A stretch of 64,000 nucleotides of DNA, taken from positions 3,134,001 through 3,198,000 of the forward strand of contig NZ_CP130318.1 in assembly GCF_032268605.1 (NCBI RefSeq). The letters run 5' to 3'. How positions within the stretch are numbered: the first letter of the stretch is position 1; each line of letters starts with the position of its first letter. The position numbers and the translations under genes are program-made. The stretch comes from Paenibacillus aurantius. Its GTDB lineage: Bacteria; Bacillota; Bacilli; Paenibacillales; NBRC-103111. Below are positions 17,032-25,598 of this stretch, one piece after another. Under the pieces are notes generated by a model that had not been told where the DNA came from, made no database searches, and saw only the letters and a program-made list of their open reading frames with translations.

Positions 17032-17624
17032 CTCTCCTGCTTCGCCTCCCAAGGGTCCAATTGACCGATCTGCGTTCGAACATAGCCGCGCGGATAGGCC
17101 GGTCCGCCATACCCGATTTCTGACCATATTTGCGGATGCGAGCAATAGGATTCCACCGTCAGATTCAAGAGCTTCTGGAAGAAAGGCTTCTGGGGTATGC
17201 CGCTCCATGCTGTATGCGGCTCCGCGCTTCCCGCGCTTATCTCCTCAAGCATCCGTTTTTGTCCCGCCCGGTCGAGCTTTAAGAACGAAACCGAATGACC
17301 CTCTTTAGCGCAGTTATCCAAGGCCTGTAACCCTTGACGAATCAGCGTCTTCGCTGCCGGAACTCCTTGCTGCCGCTGCCCTTCTCCCGCTGAAGAAGAA
17401 AGGGTATCGTCGATATGCCGGACGACATAGCTCAGCACCTCCGGCGAGTCATCATTCACAAGCAAGCCGCAAAGGACGGTGAGCTTATCCGCTTCCTCTT
17501 GGGTTAGAAAATGGAGATCCGAAGAAACCGAATGCCTGGCCCTTACGATGCTCTGGGTGTGGTCATCCCATGCGTCCTCTTCCCGCATGACATTATAAGA
17601 TGGATAATGGGTTTGCCGGCTCAT
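17028..17624 (-). CDS. Gluconate 2-dehydrogenase subunit 3 family protein
   Basis: A 198-residue protein resembling the small third subunit of membrane gluconate dehydrogenases (LTQEEADKLTVLCGLLVNDD; PFFQKLLNLTVESYCSHPQIWSEIGYGGP). The C-terminal segment is the best-conserved part. Unlike Gram-negative versions it has no twin-arginine or other signal peptide, so the complex is probably cytoplasmic-facing. It overlaps the GMC gene by four bases and begins three bases after the membrane protein gene. Confidence 0.8.
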   Translation of the reverse strand: MSRQTHYPSYNVMREEDAWDDHTQSIVRARHSVSSDLHFLTQEEADKLTVLCGLLVNDDSPEVLSYVVRHIDDTLSSSAGEGQRQQGVPAAKTLIRQGLQALDNCAKEGHSVSFLKLDRAGQKRMLEEISAGSAEPHTAWSGIPQKPFFQKLLNLTVESYCSHPQIWSEIGYGGPAYPRGYVRTQIGQLDPWEAKQER

Positions 17625-17627
17625 TTC

Positions 17628-18026
17628 CTACATCCCCTTCCAATAGAGGGCGATGAGGCCCAGCACGCTGACAGCCGTAAACACCATAGGCAGGATGACG
17701 GGCGGTCCGATCATAAAATTCCGCAGGGCCCACCCTCCTACGCGTATCCCAACCCCTCGAAAATGGAAATACACGCCGATCAAGCCGGCCACGGCACCGA
17801 CGTACATCAGAACAAGGAACAACGTATGCAGCCACGAAGCGTTATACCAAGTGAGAATGATCCCGGCGACAAAAAATACAGGAGAGGCCAGGACAGGCAG
17901 CCACATGGCTTTGTGATGAAAATTTTGACGATAATGATACAAGGTTACTTGAATGCCAATCAGCAGGAAGGCCAGGCTGACAAACAAGACCACAATACGA
18001 TCGAGTGACCAGTCGTTCCAATACAT
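17628..18026 (-). CDS. Four-helix membrane protein of the GMC dehydrogenase operon
   Basis: A 132-residue protein with four membrane helices (about residues 10-30, 42-62, 66-86 and 103-127). It is the first gene of the three-gene operon. His and Trp residues lie near the membrane edges (YHYRQNFHHKAMW), but no CxxCH haem motif is present. It is the natural candidate to anchor the dehydrogenase or pass electrons to quinone. That role is inferred from position; I do not recognise the family firmly. Confidence 0.65.
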   Translation of the reverse strand: MYWNDWSLDRIVVLFVSLAFLLIGIQVTLYHYRQNFHHKAMWLPVLASPVFFVAGIILTWYNASWLHTLFLVLMYVGAVAGLIGVYFHFRGVGIRVGGWALRNFMIGPPVILPMVFTAVSVLGLIALYWKGM

Positions 18027-18145
18027 GCTTCAACCCCGTTTCCGCAAGATTATGGTTTACTGGTATTTTTTTCAGTTTCTTTACGTCTTATCCATTTTCC
18101 TCCACAAAAGAAACGGGGGAGTTGGGAAGGGTAAGAAGACAAAGC

Positions 18146-18172
18146 AAAAAGCCGCGCTTCGCGCGGCTTTTG
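18146..18172 (-). terminator. Terminator hairpin
   Basis: AAAAGCCGCGC (18147-18157) pairs with GCGCGGCTTTT (18161-18171) across a three-base loop, and the minus strand gives a short T-run. It lies just downstream of the small gene ending at 18189. Confidence 0.75.
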
Positions 18173-18188
18173 CCTATGTCAATATCGC

Positions 18189-18413
18189 TTACCAATAATG
18201 GCTGGCTTTCTCTTTGTCCGCCCAATGCAGCTCGGCGACGGCGATCATCCGGTGAATCACGCTTTCTTTCTGCTCGGCCGCCAAGGAAGCGGCCTGGCCA
18301 TACGAAATGGTTTCGTTCCGCTGCTCTTGCTCCAACTCTTTTAGCATCATTATCGGATCCTCTCCCAACATGATTTGGATTCCTGTCTCTCCATCATAGT
18401 TGGGCGGAAGCAA
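18189..18413 (-). CDS. Small hypothetical protein
   Basis: An open frame of up to 74 codons, hydrophilic and probably helical (MLKELEQEQRNETISYG; AAEQKESVIHRMIAVAELHW). The frame opens at a TTG at 18413 without a clear ribosome binding site. An ATG at 18371 is an alternative start and would give 60 residues. A good terminator directly after the stop supports a real transcript. No family is recognised. It is not a shadow of another gene. Confidence 0.45.
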   Translation of the reverse strand: MLPPNYDGETGIQIMLGEDPIMMLKELEQEQRNETISYGQAASLAAEQKESVIHRMIAVAELHWADKEKASHYW

Positions 18414-18494
18414 AAAGGCTGTCTAATGCTGGTGTTTATCCGGCACTTTTCTTGATACCTATTGTCGATTCGTAGCGAAATCCCTCTCCTTCCT

Positions 18495-19910
18495 TTACCG
18501 GCCCGATCCCAAGTCCCTGGGCGAGAGGTTCCTTGAAGGTTCTCTTCTCTTGCCCCGCTTAAGGGAAAGGGTTAACAGGGTCACCCCGATACACGAAATC
18601 AGGCATAATCCAAACAGAATTCTCATCGGAACGTCGATTCCGCTGCCCGTGGATGGTGTAAGCCCCCAGGTACCTACCAGCAAAGTGGCCAGGCCGATGC
18701 CGGCGATTTGCCCTAGATAGCGTACCAAGGCAAGCATGCTGCCGGCCAGGCTGCTTTTGGAGGAAGGCGCAGCACTCATGATTTCCGCATTGTTGGTGGA
18801 ATGAAAAAGCCCCATCCCTACCCCGAACCAGGCCAGCTGCAGGCCGATGATCCAGACATGGGCCTCGGGAGCAAGCATCACGAACAGCATCGAGAAGGCA
18901 CAGCAAATGGATCCGGCCATAACGGGGAAGAACGCGCCATACCGGTCCCGAAACCAGCCGGCAAAAGGAGCTATCGTTCCCATGAGAAGCGGCTGCAGGA
19001 TCAGGAGCAAGCCGGCCGACTGGACGGATAAGCCCAGCTGGCCCTGAAGATAGAAGGTGATCGGAATAATCGTAGCCATTTGGGCCAGGTTGATGAGGAA
19101 CGAACCGGCATTGCCGAACAAAACGGCCCGGTTCCCGAACAACTCCCGGTCCAGGATGCCGTTCTCGATCCTTCGTTCATGCAGCCAGAGCCCAACGAAC
19201 AAGAGGGCGCCCGCAGCAGCTTCTCCGATAACGACTGGGCTCATCCACCCGCTAGCCTGACTGCCTTCGGCAGCCAGCATGAGGAGACAGGTTCCGGCCC
19301 CGAGCAGCACCGAGCCCGGAAGATCGAACGAGCCTTTCTTTCCGGTGCTCTCCGTATCCGGAAACCAGCGCAGCCCCAGGCCAAACGCAACGAGGCCGAT
19401 CGGAACATTGATCGCGAAGAGCCATGGCCATGTGACATAGTGGAGCAGGAAACCTCCGACCGCGGGACCGGACAAGGTCCCCATCGAGATCACGATGGCA
19501 TTGATCCCCAGCGCGCGTCCGCGCTCATGATCCGGGAAGATCTGCCTGACCATGGCTTGGCTGTTGGCCATGATCATAGTAGCTCCCACTCCCTGGAGAA
19601 CCCGGGAAAGGAGCACTTCTGCCAGCCCGTCGGACAGCGCAATACAGAGGGAACCTGCGCTGAACAGCAGGAAGCCCCAGCTGTAGACGCGGCGGCGGTT
19701 CCATTGATCCGAGAACTTGCCGAGGAAGGGCAGCAGCGTGACCATGGTCAGCAGATAAAGGGTCGCCACCCATTGGATTTGCGAAAGCGGCCGGCCGAAC
19801 TGATCGGCCATGGTCGGCATGGCGATGTTAACGATTCCGACATCCAGCGTCGACATCAGCGTTCCCATGTTGATGATTTGAAGGATGCCCCATCGTTTCG
19901 AATACGTCAT
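18495..19910 (-). CDS. MFS drug exporter, DHA2 (14-helix EmrB/QacA-like) family
   Basis: A 471-residue transporter. TM1 holds the DHA2 motif LDVGIVNIAMPTMA, the TM2-3 loop reads GKFSDQWNRRRVYSWG, and antiporter motif C is near MGTLSGPAVGGFLL. Hydropathy gives about 14 helices with a basic C-terminal tail. It probably exports a toxic or amphipathic compound using the proton gradient; the substrate is unknown. An aldo/keto reductase gene lies just upstream on the same strand, which may mean coexpression. Confidence 0.85.
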   Translation of the reverse strand: MTYSKRWGILQIINMGTLMSTLDVGIVNIAMPTMADQFGRPLSQIQWVATLYLLTMVTLLPFLGKFSDQWNRRRVYSWGFLLFSAGSLCIALSDGLAEVLLSRVLQGVGATMIMANSQAMVRQIFPDHERGRALGINAIVISMGTLSGPAVGGFLLHYVTWPWLFAINVPIGLVAFGLGLRWFPDTESTGKKGSFDLPGSVLLGAGTCLLMLAAEGSQASGWMSPVVIGEAAAGALLFVGLWLHERRIENGILDRELFGNRAVLFGNAGSFLINLAQMATIIPITFYLQGQLGLSVQSAGLLLILQPLLMGTIAPFAGWFRDRYGAFFPVMAGSICCAFSMLFVMLAPEAHVWIIGLQLAWFGVGMGLFHSTNNAEIMSAAPSSKSSLAGSMLALVRYLGQIAGIGLATLLVGTWGLTPSTGSGIDVPMRILFGLCLISCIGVTLLTLSLKRGKRREPSRNLSPRDLGSGR

Positions 19911-19942
19911 GAAAAGTAAGCCCCCTGTAGGTAATAAACTGT

Positions 19943-20878
19943 TTAATTAGAAAGCCGTAAGCGGGCAAGCAGCTCGGGAAGCTCTTCCCATATCGGAACG
20001 GGTATGGGTTCACAGACTGCCGCGAAGCTCTGCTCCACCTCGGCCGGTGTAGAGGCTCCGATCAGGGTCGCGGCAAAAGCCTCCTGGCGCAAGCTGAACT
20101 GAAGCGCGAGCGACAGGACGGTAATGCCTCGCTGTCCGCACCAGGCGGCGATTTCTTTGACGGCGGAAACCTCCTCCTGCGGCGGTTTCCAGGCGGAGGT
20201 TCCGATCTTCTCCGGAGCTTGTCCGCTAAGAAGACCCATCGCCAGCGGGGCTCCATTGACCAGAGCCGTTCCGTGATTCTGCGCATGACTTTGCAGCTTT
20301 AGAGCGGTTTGCCGCATGAGGGTATAATCGCTGAAGGTAAGGGCGACGTCCATTTCCCCCGTATCGATAGCGCGTTGAAGCGACGCATGCTGGCGAACCC
20401 CGATTCCAATAGCGCGAATGATCCCCTGCTGCTTCAGGTCCCTCAGCGCCTCCAGGCCTCCGCCGGGTCCGAGGACCTCATCCATATGCCGGGGAAGCGG
20501 ATCATGGATCAGACAGAGGTCCAGATAATCCGTGCCCAGCAGGCGCAAGCTGTTGTCGACTGACCGGTAGAAAGACTCCGCGGAGTACTGCTGAAACCAG
20601 TCAGGGTGCGTCCCGGCTTTGCTGGACAAAACATACTGCTCCCTCGGGACTCCTCTAAGTGCCATCCCCATTCTTCGTTCCGATTCCTTATAGAAGGGGG
20701 ACGTATCGAGCCAGTGCAGGCCCAGCTCCAATGCCTTTTGAACAGCGGCAATGCCTTCGGCTTCCGGTACCTGCCCAAAGATCCCGCCAAGCCCGGCACC
20801 GCCGAGGGAGAGCCGGCTCACCTCTATATCGGAACGGCCGAGCTTCCTTTTATCTAATGGATGAGGACTATGGTACAT
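19943..20878 (-). CDS. Aldo/keto reductase (galactose/threo-aldose dehydrogenase-like)
   Basis: A 311-residue TIM-barrel oxidoreductase. The catalytic set is Asp and Tyr in LDTSPFYKESE, Lys in LSSKAG, and His in LCLIHDPLP. The N-terminus (KLGRSDIEVSRLSLGGAGLGG) and the loop GGGLEALRDLKQQGIIRAIGIG resemble the L-galactose and D-threo-aldose dehydrogenase branch, which oxidises free sugars with NAD(P). The substrate here is unproven. AAGGAGG lies before the ATG. It may be cotranscribed with the MFS gene 32 bases downstream. Confidence 0.85.
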   Translation of the reverse strand: MYHSPHPLDKRKLGRSDIEVSRLSLGGAGLGGIFGQVPEAEGIAAVQKALELGLHWLDTSPFYKESERRMGMALRGVPREQYVLSSKAGTHPDWFQQYSAESFYRSVDNSLRLLGTDYLDLCLIHDPLPRHMDEVLGPGGGLEALRDLKQQGIIRAIGIGVRQHASLQRAIDTGEMDVALTFSDYTLMRQTALKLQSHAQNHGTALVNGAPLAMGLLSGQAPEKIGTSAWKPPQEEVSAVKEIAAWCGQRGITVLSLALQFSLRQEAFAATLIGASTPAEVEQSFAAVCEPIPVPIWEELPELLARLRLSN

Positions 20879-21030
20879 TGGGAATCCCTCCTTGCTTCTT
20901 GTGGTTATGAACTATCTCTATTCTATGACATTAACTCGGGAATGGAAATCATCGGAATACAAGTCTGGTAAGCGATGAATTTATTCCGGGCTATTGTGGG
21001 ATAGTATGGGAAAATAAAGGAGGTCAGCCT

Positions 21031-21495
21031 GTGAAAATTCTGGGGCGGAAGTTGCTCTTGCCTATGCTCTTGCTCGTCCCCGCCGGGACGGCATATGGAG
21101 CGGATGGTTCCGATTGTTCGAAAATCCAAAAAATAGTAGGTGGCGAAGTTAATCAGAAGGAAAACGTATGCAAGGCGGAAGTCCCCCGCAAGAATCTCCA
21201 GGTTTCCTTGATGGGGGTTCCCGTATCTCCTGAGCTGATAGAGCTTGGCTTTGAAGCTAACTTCGAGAAGAAGGATTCCCAAACCGTGGTGACGGGAGAA
21301 TTCGCTCTTCTGGGAGAAGAAGTTAACCCTGTTGTGGATGCGCTGCGGAAAGGCGGCATAGAGATTACCGCCATCCACAACCACCTGATAGGGGAGCAGC
21401 CCCGGATCCTGTATCTTCATTTTCAGGGAATCGGGGACCAGATGGCCCTAGCCAAGACCGTGAGGCAAGCTATTGATGCCGTCCGTAAGGGCTGA
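21031..21495 (+). CDS. Secreted DUF1259 (LppY/LpqO-type) protein, single domain
   Basis: A 154-residue protein starting at GTG with AAAGGAGG upstream. Residues 1-25 form a signal peptide ending near AYGA. The rest is one DUF1259 domain with the conserved parts FALLGEEVNPVVDALRKGGIEITAIHNHLIGEQPRILYLHF in two blocks. Most family members I know carry two copies of this domain; here only one is present and it looks complete. Function is unknown. The gene stands alone with its own terminator. Confidence 0.8.
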   Translation: MKILGRKLLLPMLLLVPAGTAYGADGSDCSKIQKIVGGEVNQKENVCKAEVPRKNLQVSLMGVPVSPELIELGFEANFEKKDSQTVVTGEFALLGEEVNPVVDALRKGGIEITAIHNHLIGEQPRILYLHFQGIGDQMALAKTVRQAIDAVRKG

Positions 21496-21513
21496 ACCTC
21501 TGCTTGAAATAAA

Positions 21514-21560
21514 GAGGGAGTCCCCCAGTCGTGTAAACGGCTGAGGGACTCCTTCTTTTT
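21514..21560. terminator. Terminator between convergent genes
   Basis: GGAGTCCC (21517-21524) pairs with GGGACTCC (21545-21552), extended by CAG/CTG inside, then CTTCTTTTT. It serves the DUF1259 gene and lies close to the end of the convergent lyase gene. Confidence 0.75.
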
Positions 21561-21610
21561 CATTGGGTAACCGCCGTACTCCCTATCATCAGATACGGAC
21601 CAGGTTTGGA

Positions 21611-24600
21611 CTACTCCGCCTTCTCCAGGGTATCTGTGAGCTTTACCGTAACGGTTCGCCCCTGCGATCCTTCCGTGTTGACCTTCACGATTAGGGAGGT
21701 TTCCGTCTTCTCCACCTCAATGGACGGATCGCTGCTCGATACGGACAAGCCCGGCTTGTTTACCTCTATCGTGATGGTGCTCTGGGCTTGAGTAGGGTCG
21801 GACACGGCCAAGGTCCACTCGCCCCGATCTTTCTCCAGCAGCACGGAGGCCGGATTGTGAGAGGTAAGGTCATCTATGCTGCCCGGGCTCCAGAAGTTAA
21901 CGGCCGTGAGATGAAGCCTCTTCTCTTTTACCGCCTGGATATCCGCCGTATTCTTCAAGACAATAACGTCTTGATGCTGGTTGTAGTACTGGGTTTCGGC
22001 TGCATTTTTATTGGGAAGCAGGATATACGAATAACTGGCGTCTTGCGGGTGGGATCCATGCTCAAACGCCAGGCTGAGGAAGGCGTTGGTGATAGGCTCC
22101 GTCGTCCCTCCCGGATTAATCTCCTTCCAATAACCGGTACGGGACTCGCGCATGCCGTATAGATCCGCTCCTTTCGGAAACACGTATCCGATATCCGAAC
22201 CCGGAACATTCCCTTCTAGATTAACCCAGGAGACATTGGTCATCGTTTCCGACCAGTCCAACCCATTCGATTTATTTTGGCCGTCCACGATTAGCCGATT
22301 GTCCCCGCTGTCCCTTAGCTTGCGGTTCTCCACGATGGTTTCCACCCGAGCTTCTTCTGAGCTGCTAATGCCGGCTCCCAGTGCGACGATTTCATCATCG
22401 AACAGAAACCAGGATTTCTTTCCCTGAAGACTGGAGCCGGTCGTCTCCTGAAGCGAGAAATCCATGCCCACCGCTCCATACTTGTTATTGAGAGAAGCCC
22501 CCCCTACCCAGCTCTTGGGATTACGGTAGAACTGCCAGTTTTTCAGGATGCCCTGGGATCCGTCCGTCGTCGTTCCGGGAAGCCGAAGGCTGTCGACCGT
22601 CGGCCAGTAGCCGCCGCTGAATTGCGTCAGGTCGTTGTTATATAGAGACGTAGCACCTATTCCCGTGTACCATCCCTTGGGGTTCTCATTATTGCCGTAT
22701 TCAAAAGCGGAGATTCGGTCGGAGAACATCGCAATCCCGAATCCGAAGCCGGGCCGCAGATGCACCGCCCGGTCCATACTAGCGAAAACCTGATTTTTAA
22801 TCAGCTCGCCTCTCGGAGCAATGGAGGAATCAGACATCAAAGCCTCGATCAGGCGGATGTCATACAACGACAATCCCGTTTTATAATCGGCATAGGTGGT
22901 ATCGGTATTGATCCATTCCTTCACCATGCGTTTAATCTTCAATGCTTCGTCCGCCGGAGCTCCCTCCGCTACCCGTAAAAGCCCCACTACCATGTTGCGG
23001 CCAACACTGTGGTCATTGGTTAGCGGACGGGCAATTTCCCTGCCCCGCACCATATCCATGATCCCTCCACGGTAGATGAGCGGTTCGAATGAATGGCTGA
23101 CCCAACGATACACGTTAGCCAGCTGAGGATCCGTGATCTTCCACGGGGAGTCCTGCAGAAGATACATCAGATCCCCCACCCGGCTAATCAGCGACAATCC
23201 GTAGCCGCCCGTGTACGCCACCTGGGTATGCTGGATGAACGAGCCGTCCTCATAGAAGCCGTCCCCGCTCTTCACATACGGAAGCGCGGGACTGACCGCA
23301 TCCCGGCCAAGAGAAGTCTTTTGATTAATATTGCCGATCATCCCTCGAACCGCTGTTACCATGGCCTTATCCAGCAGGTTGGCTCCGGTTTCTTGAGCGT
23401 TATTGGTTGTCCGGTAATACGGGGTAGGCACGAACCGGTCCACCGCCCTCATGTAATTCTCGATCTGGGTGCCCGACAGTTTGTCGTACATGAGGATAAC
23501 CGCGTCATTTAAAGCTTGCGGTCCGCTGATTTCCCAGTGAAACCAGTTGTCGTATTCGGAAGACCGTTCATTGTAACGGTTCGCATACATCCAGTCCAGC
23601 CCACCGATAATATCCTCCGCCAGCTGCTCATTCCGGTAAAGGCTTGTTCCCGGTGTGTTGTACGCCAAGGCCATGGTTCTCAACCGGCCGTACCCAACCG
23701 GTATATCTCCGGAGCGGGTCGTACTGTCCAGGTTGCTCCACAAATAGGTCCTGTCAGCGGACCGGTTGAACGTATCCCAAATTCCGACCCCCTGCGCGTT
23801 CGTAAGGCTGTTGACCAAGCCATCCAAATAACTCTTCACCTGGGGATCGGATAGATCGGGATGGTCATCTCCGATCAGCTTGTGGAACCATTTCTGCCGG
23901 AGTTCGGCGAAACGGGCAAATGTATCCGAAGCTTCGACGCTCACCTCACAGCTCGCTGAAAACTTTCCATCCGGTGTGGACGCGGTGATCCGGGTGTTCC
24001 CTTCCTTCTTAGCCGTTACGGTTCCGTTAATAACTTCCGCTACCCCGGGATCGGAGCTGGACCAGATTACCGTCTTATCGGTGGCATTCTCCGGAATGAA
24101 AACAGGAAGAATGGTAGAGGACGCTCCCTCTTCCAATGCCAAGTAACTCCGATTCAGGAGCAGGCCCGTCAGGCCATTGTAAGGGACCAATTCGATGCCG
24201 TCATACCAGGCTCTGCCGGTTCCAGTTTCATAGAAAGGCTCTATCTTCACTTGGCTGGCGTTGGAGGGAACCTTGAAAAGGATTTCTTTCCGGACCCAAT
24301 CCTGGGTTCCCGTCAGACTATCCGTGTATTGGAGATTCCCCACCTTTTTGCCTGACGTATCCATGAATTGAGCCCGTGTAAAAACTCCTCCGGAGGCAGA
24401 CTGAATATTATCGGTTTTCATCCAGATGCTCAACCGGTAGGTTTGTCCTGGCGTCACATTCACCGCCGTGGACACGGCCCCCCGCCCCCCAGTTGCCGAT
24501 TCGAGACGAAGCGCATGGCTGCCATCCCGGTAAACCGCTGAATCCACCGTTGCCTGTATGCTGCCGGAGGCATACCATTCCGACCAGCCGAGCGGCTCCA

Positions 24601-24796
24601 CATTACCCGTCCATTTGTTTCGGGTGGTTACTTTTGTCTGTTCAAAACCGCCATTAGACAAAATATTCTCGGCTGCCGCGGCGTCGGACGGTTCCATCCA
24701 TTCCGCATGTACGGGCAGGGGATTACTGGGTATTACGGTTACCCCCCCGAGCATCAAGCTTGTTATCATTCCCACTATCACCGTCTTCCTGGCCAT
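21611..24796 (-). CDS. Secreted polysaccharide lyase family 8 enzyme (hyaluronate/xanthan/chondroitin lyase-like)
   Basis: A 1061-residue secreted protein. Residues 1-31 are a signal peptide. Residues 40-200 form a carbohydrate-binding-like domain (ILSNGGFEQT...TYRLSIWMKT). Residues 210-290 look like a bacterial Ig-like domain. The rest is the PL8 helical toroid and beta sandwiches: NWFHWEISGPQALND, NNAQETGANLLDKA, the catalytic Tyr/His block YEDGSFIQHTQVAYTGGYG near residue 515-535, and RPLTNDHSVGRN. PL8 enzymes cleave uronic-acid polymers by beta elimination; which polymer is not determined. It stands alone, without an unsaturated uronyl hydrolase next to it. Confidence 0.88.
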   Translation of the reverse strand: MARKTVIVGMITSLMLGGVTVIPSNPLPVHAEWMEPSDAAAAENILSNGGFEQTKVTTRNKWTGNVEPLGWSEWYASGSIQATVDSAVYRDGSHALRLESATGGRGAVSTAVNVTPGQTYRLSIWMKTDNIQSASGGVFTRAQFMDTSGKKVGNLQYTDSLTGTQDWVRKEILFKVPSNASQVKIEPFYETGTGRAWYDGIELVPYNGLTGLLLNRSYLALEEGASSTILPVFIPENATDKTVIWSSSDPGVAEVINGTVTAKKEGNTRITASTPDGKFSASCEVSVEASDTFARFAELRQKWFHKLIGDDHPDLSDPQVKSYLDGLVNSLTNAQGVGIWDTFNRSADRTYLWSNLDSTTRSGDIPVGYGRLRTMALAYNTPGTSLYRNEQLAEDIIGGLDWMYANRYNERSSEYDNWFHWEISGPQALNDAVILMYDKLSGTQIENYMRAVDRFVPTPYYRTTNNAQETGANLLDKAMVTAVRGMIGNINQKTSLGRDAVSPALPYVKSGDGFYEDGSFIQHTQVAYTGGYGLSLISRVGDLMYLLQDSPWKITDPQLANVYRWVSHSFEPLIYRGGIMDMVRGREIARPLTNDHSVGRNMVVGLLRVAEGAPADEALKIKRMVKEWINTDTTYADYKTGLSLYDIRLIEALMSDSSIAPRGELIKNQVFASMDRAVHLRPGFGFGIAMFSDRISAFEYGNNENPKGWYTGIGATSLYNNDLTQFSGGYWPTVDSLRLPGTTTDGSQGILKNWQFYRNPKSWVGGASLNNKYGAVGMDFSLQETTGSSLQGKKSWFLFDDEIVALGAGISSSEEARVETIVENRKLRDSGDNRLIVDGQNKSNGLDWSETMTNVSWVNLEGNVPGSDIGYVFPKGADLYGMRESRTGYWKEINPGGTTEPITNAFLSLAFEHGSHPQDASYSYILLPNKNAAETQYYNQHQDVIVLKNTADIQAVKEKRLHLTAVNFWSPGSIDDLTSHNPASVLLEKDRGEWTLAVSDPTQAQSTITIEVNKPGLSVSSSDPSIEVEKTETSLIVKVNTEGSQGRTVTVKLTDTLEKAE

Positions 24797-24852
24797 TCCT
24801 TACCTTCTCCCTTCTGCACTGCCCTTTTTTTGAGGCGTAACGATCGCTTCAT

Positions 24853-24866
24853 GGAAAGCGCTTACG
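24853..24866 (-). promoter_or_regulatory. Candidate cre site at the lyase promoter
   Basis: GGAAAGCGCTTACG has the cre core GAAAGCGCTTAC with mismatches only at the ends. It lies shortly after the -10 element of the lyase promoter, a position where CcpA would block transcription. Confidence 0.5.
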
Positions 24867-24883
24867 TATAACGCATCAAAGCG

Positions 24884-24980
24884 ATTATACGCTCCGTCCC
24901 GTTTCCCTTCCATAACCCTTTCGATGGATGACCAACCGGAGTTATTTTTCTGGATAAACCGATTACATGCGGATAAACCG
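24884..24980 (-). promoter_or_regulatory. Activator-type promoter of the lyase gene with upstream direct repeats
   Basis: The minus strand has a consensus -10, TATAAT (24889-24884), but no good -35. Further upstream CGGTTTATCC occurs twice (24961-24952 and 24980-24971), with starts 19 bases apart, about two helical turns. This layout is typical of AraC-type activation. The rest of the 24797-25073 gap shows nothing else I can support. Confidence 0.5.
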
Positions 24981-25073
24981 GTTTTAAGGTCTGATGAGAA
25001 TGGTACTGTGAAGGTTCTAGTGTCGTCCGAATCGCGAAAATCCTATCCATGAAAAAAGCTCATAAAAGGGGGC

Positions 25074-25101
25074 ACAAAAAAACCGCCCGGGAAAAGGCGG
25101 A
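25074..25101 (-). terminator. Terminator downstream of the gluQ remnant
   Basis: CCGCC (25083-25087) pairs with GGCGG (25096-25100), followed on the minus strand by a run of seven or more T. Confidence 0.7.
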
Positions 25102-25135
25102 GGTTACCCTAAGCTCGACCCTTGGTGACGCCCCG

Positions 25136-25507
25136 CTAACAAAACCTTCTGGATGGGGTCTGTAATATCAGGGACCCTTTGGGAGGAACCGGTCGGAAGT
25201 ACGGGATGAGCTCTTGGGCGGTTAAAGACTCCGGCTGATCGATCCATCCGGGCAAGTAAGCCAAGGTGCCCAGCAGCCACTCGGGCGGGATCCCGCCTCT
25301 CGGAGAGAGACAAGCGTTAGCGAATGGTCGCGCTTGGATGGGCACTGTTATGCCGGACGGGAACGGGCTTGATCGATGTCTTCTATCCGCAGCAGGAATT
25401 CCCCGCCCGCTTGGCCTTTGCAGCCATGCCGTAAGAGCGGTGAAGGCGTTGCCTATATGAAGCAAGCCGGTAGGGCTCGGGGAGAAACGTCCGCGTCGTC
25501 GATTCAT
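25136..25507 (-). pseudogene. gluQ: Remnant of a glutamyl-Q tRNA(Asp) synthetase gene (internal deletion and frameshift)
   Basis: The start is intact: AAGGAG precedes the ATG at 25507, and the product begins with RGRFSPSPTGLLHIGNA, the HIGH region of GluRS-like enzymes. After AWLQ the frame shifts by one; the other frame continues GEFLLRIEDIDQARSRPA and stops. The next sequence encodes SKRDHSLTLVSLREAG and PEWLLGTLAYLPGWID, the KMSKS-side region that normally lies well over 100 residues further on. The middle of the catalytic domain is therefore missing. GluQRS normally glutamylates queuosine in tRNA(Asp); this copy cannot. Confidence 0.8.
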
Positions 25508-25598
25508 ACGGTCACGCTCCTTGCAGAATACAAAAAAAGAGCAGGTACTTCCATTCTGCTCGTCGTTGCCAAGGGAAAGACAGAGGCACAACAACTTT

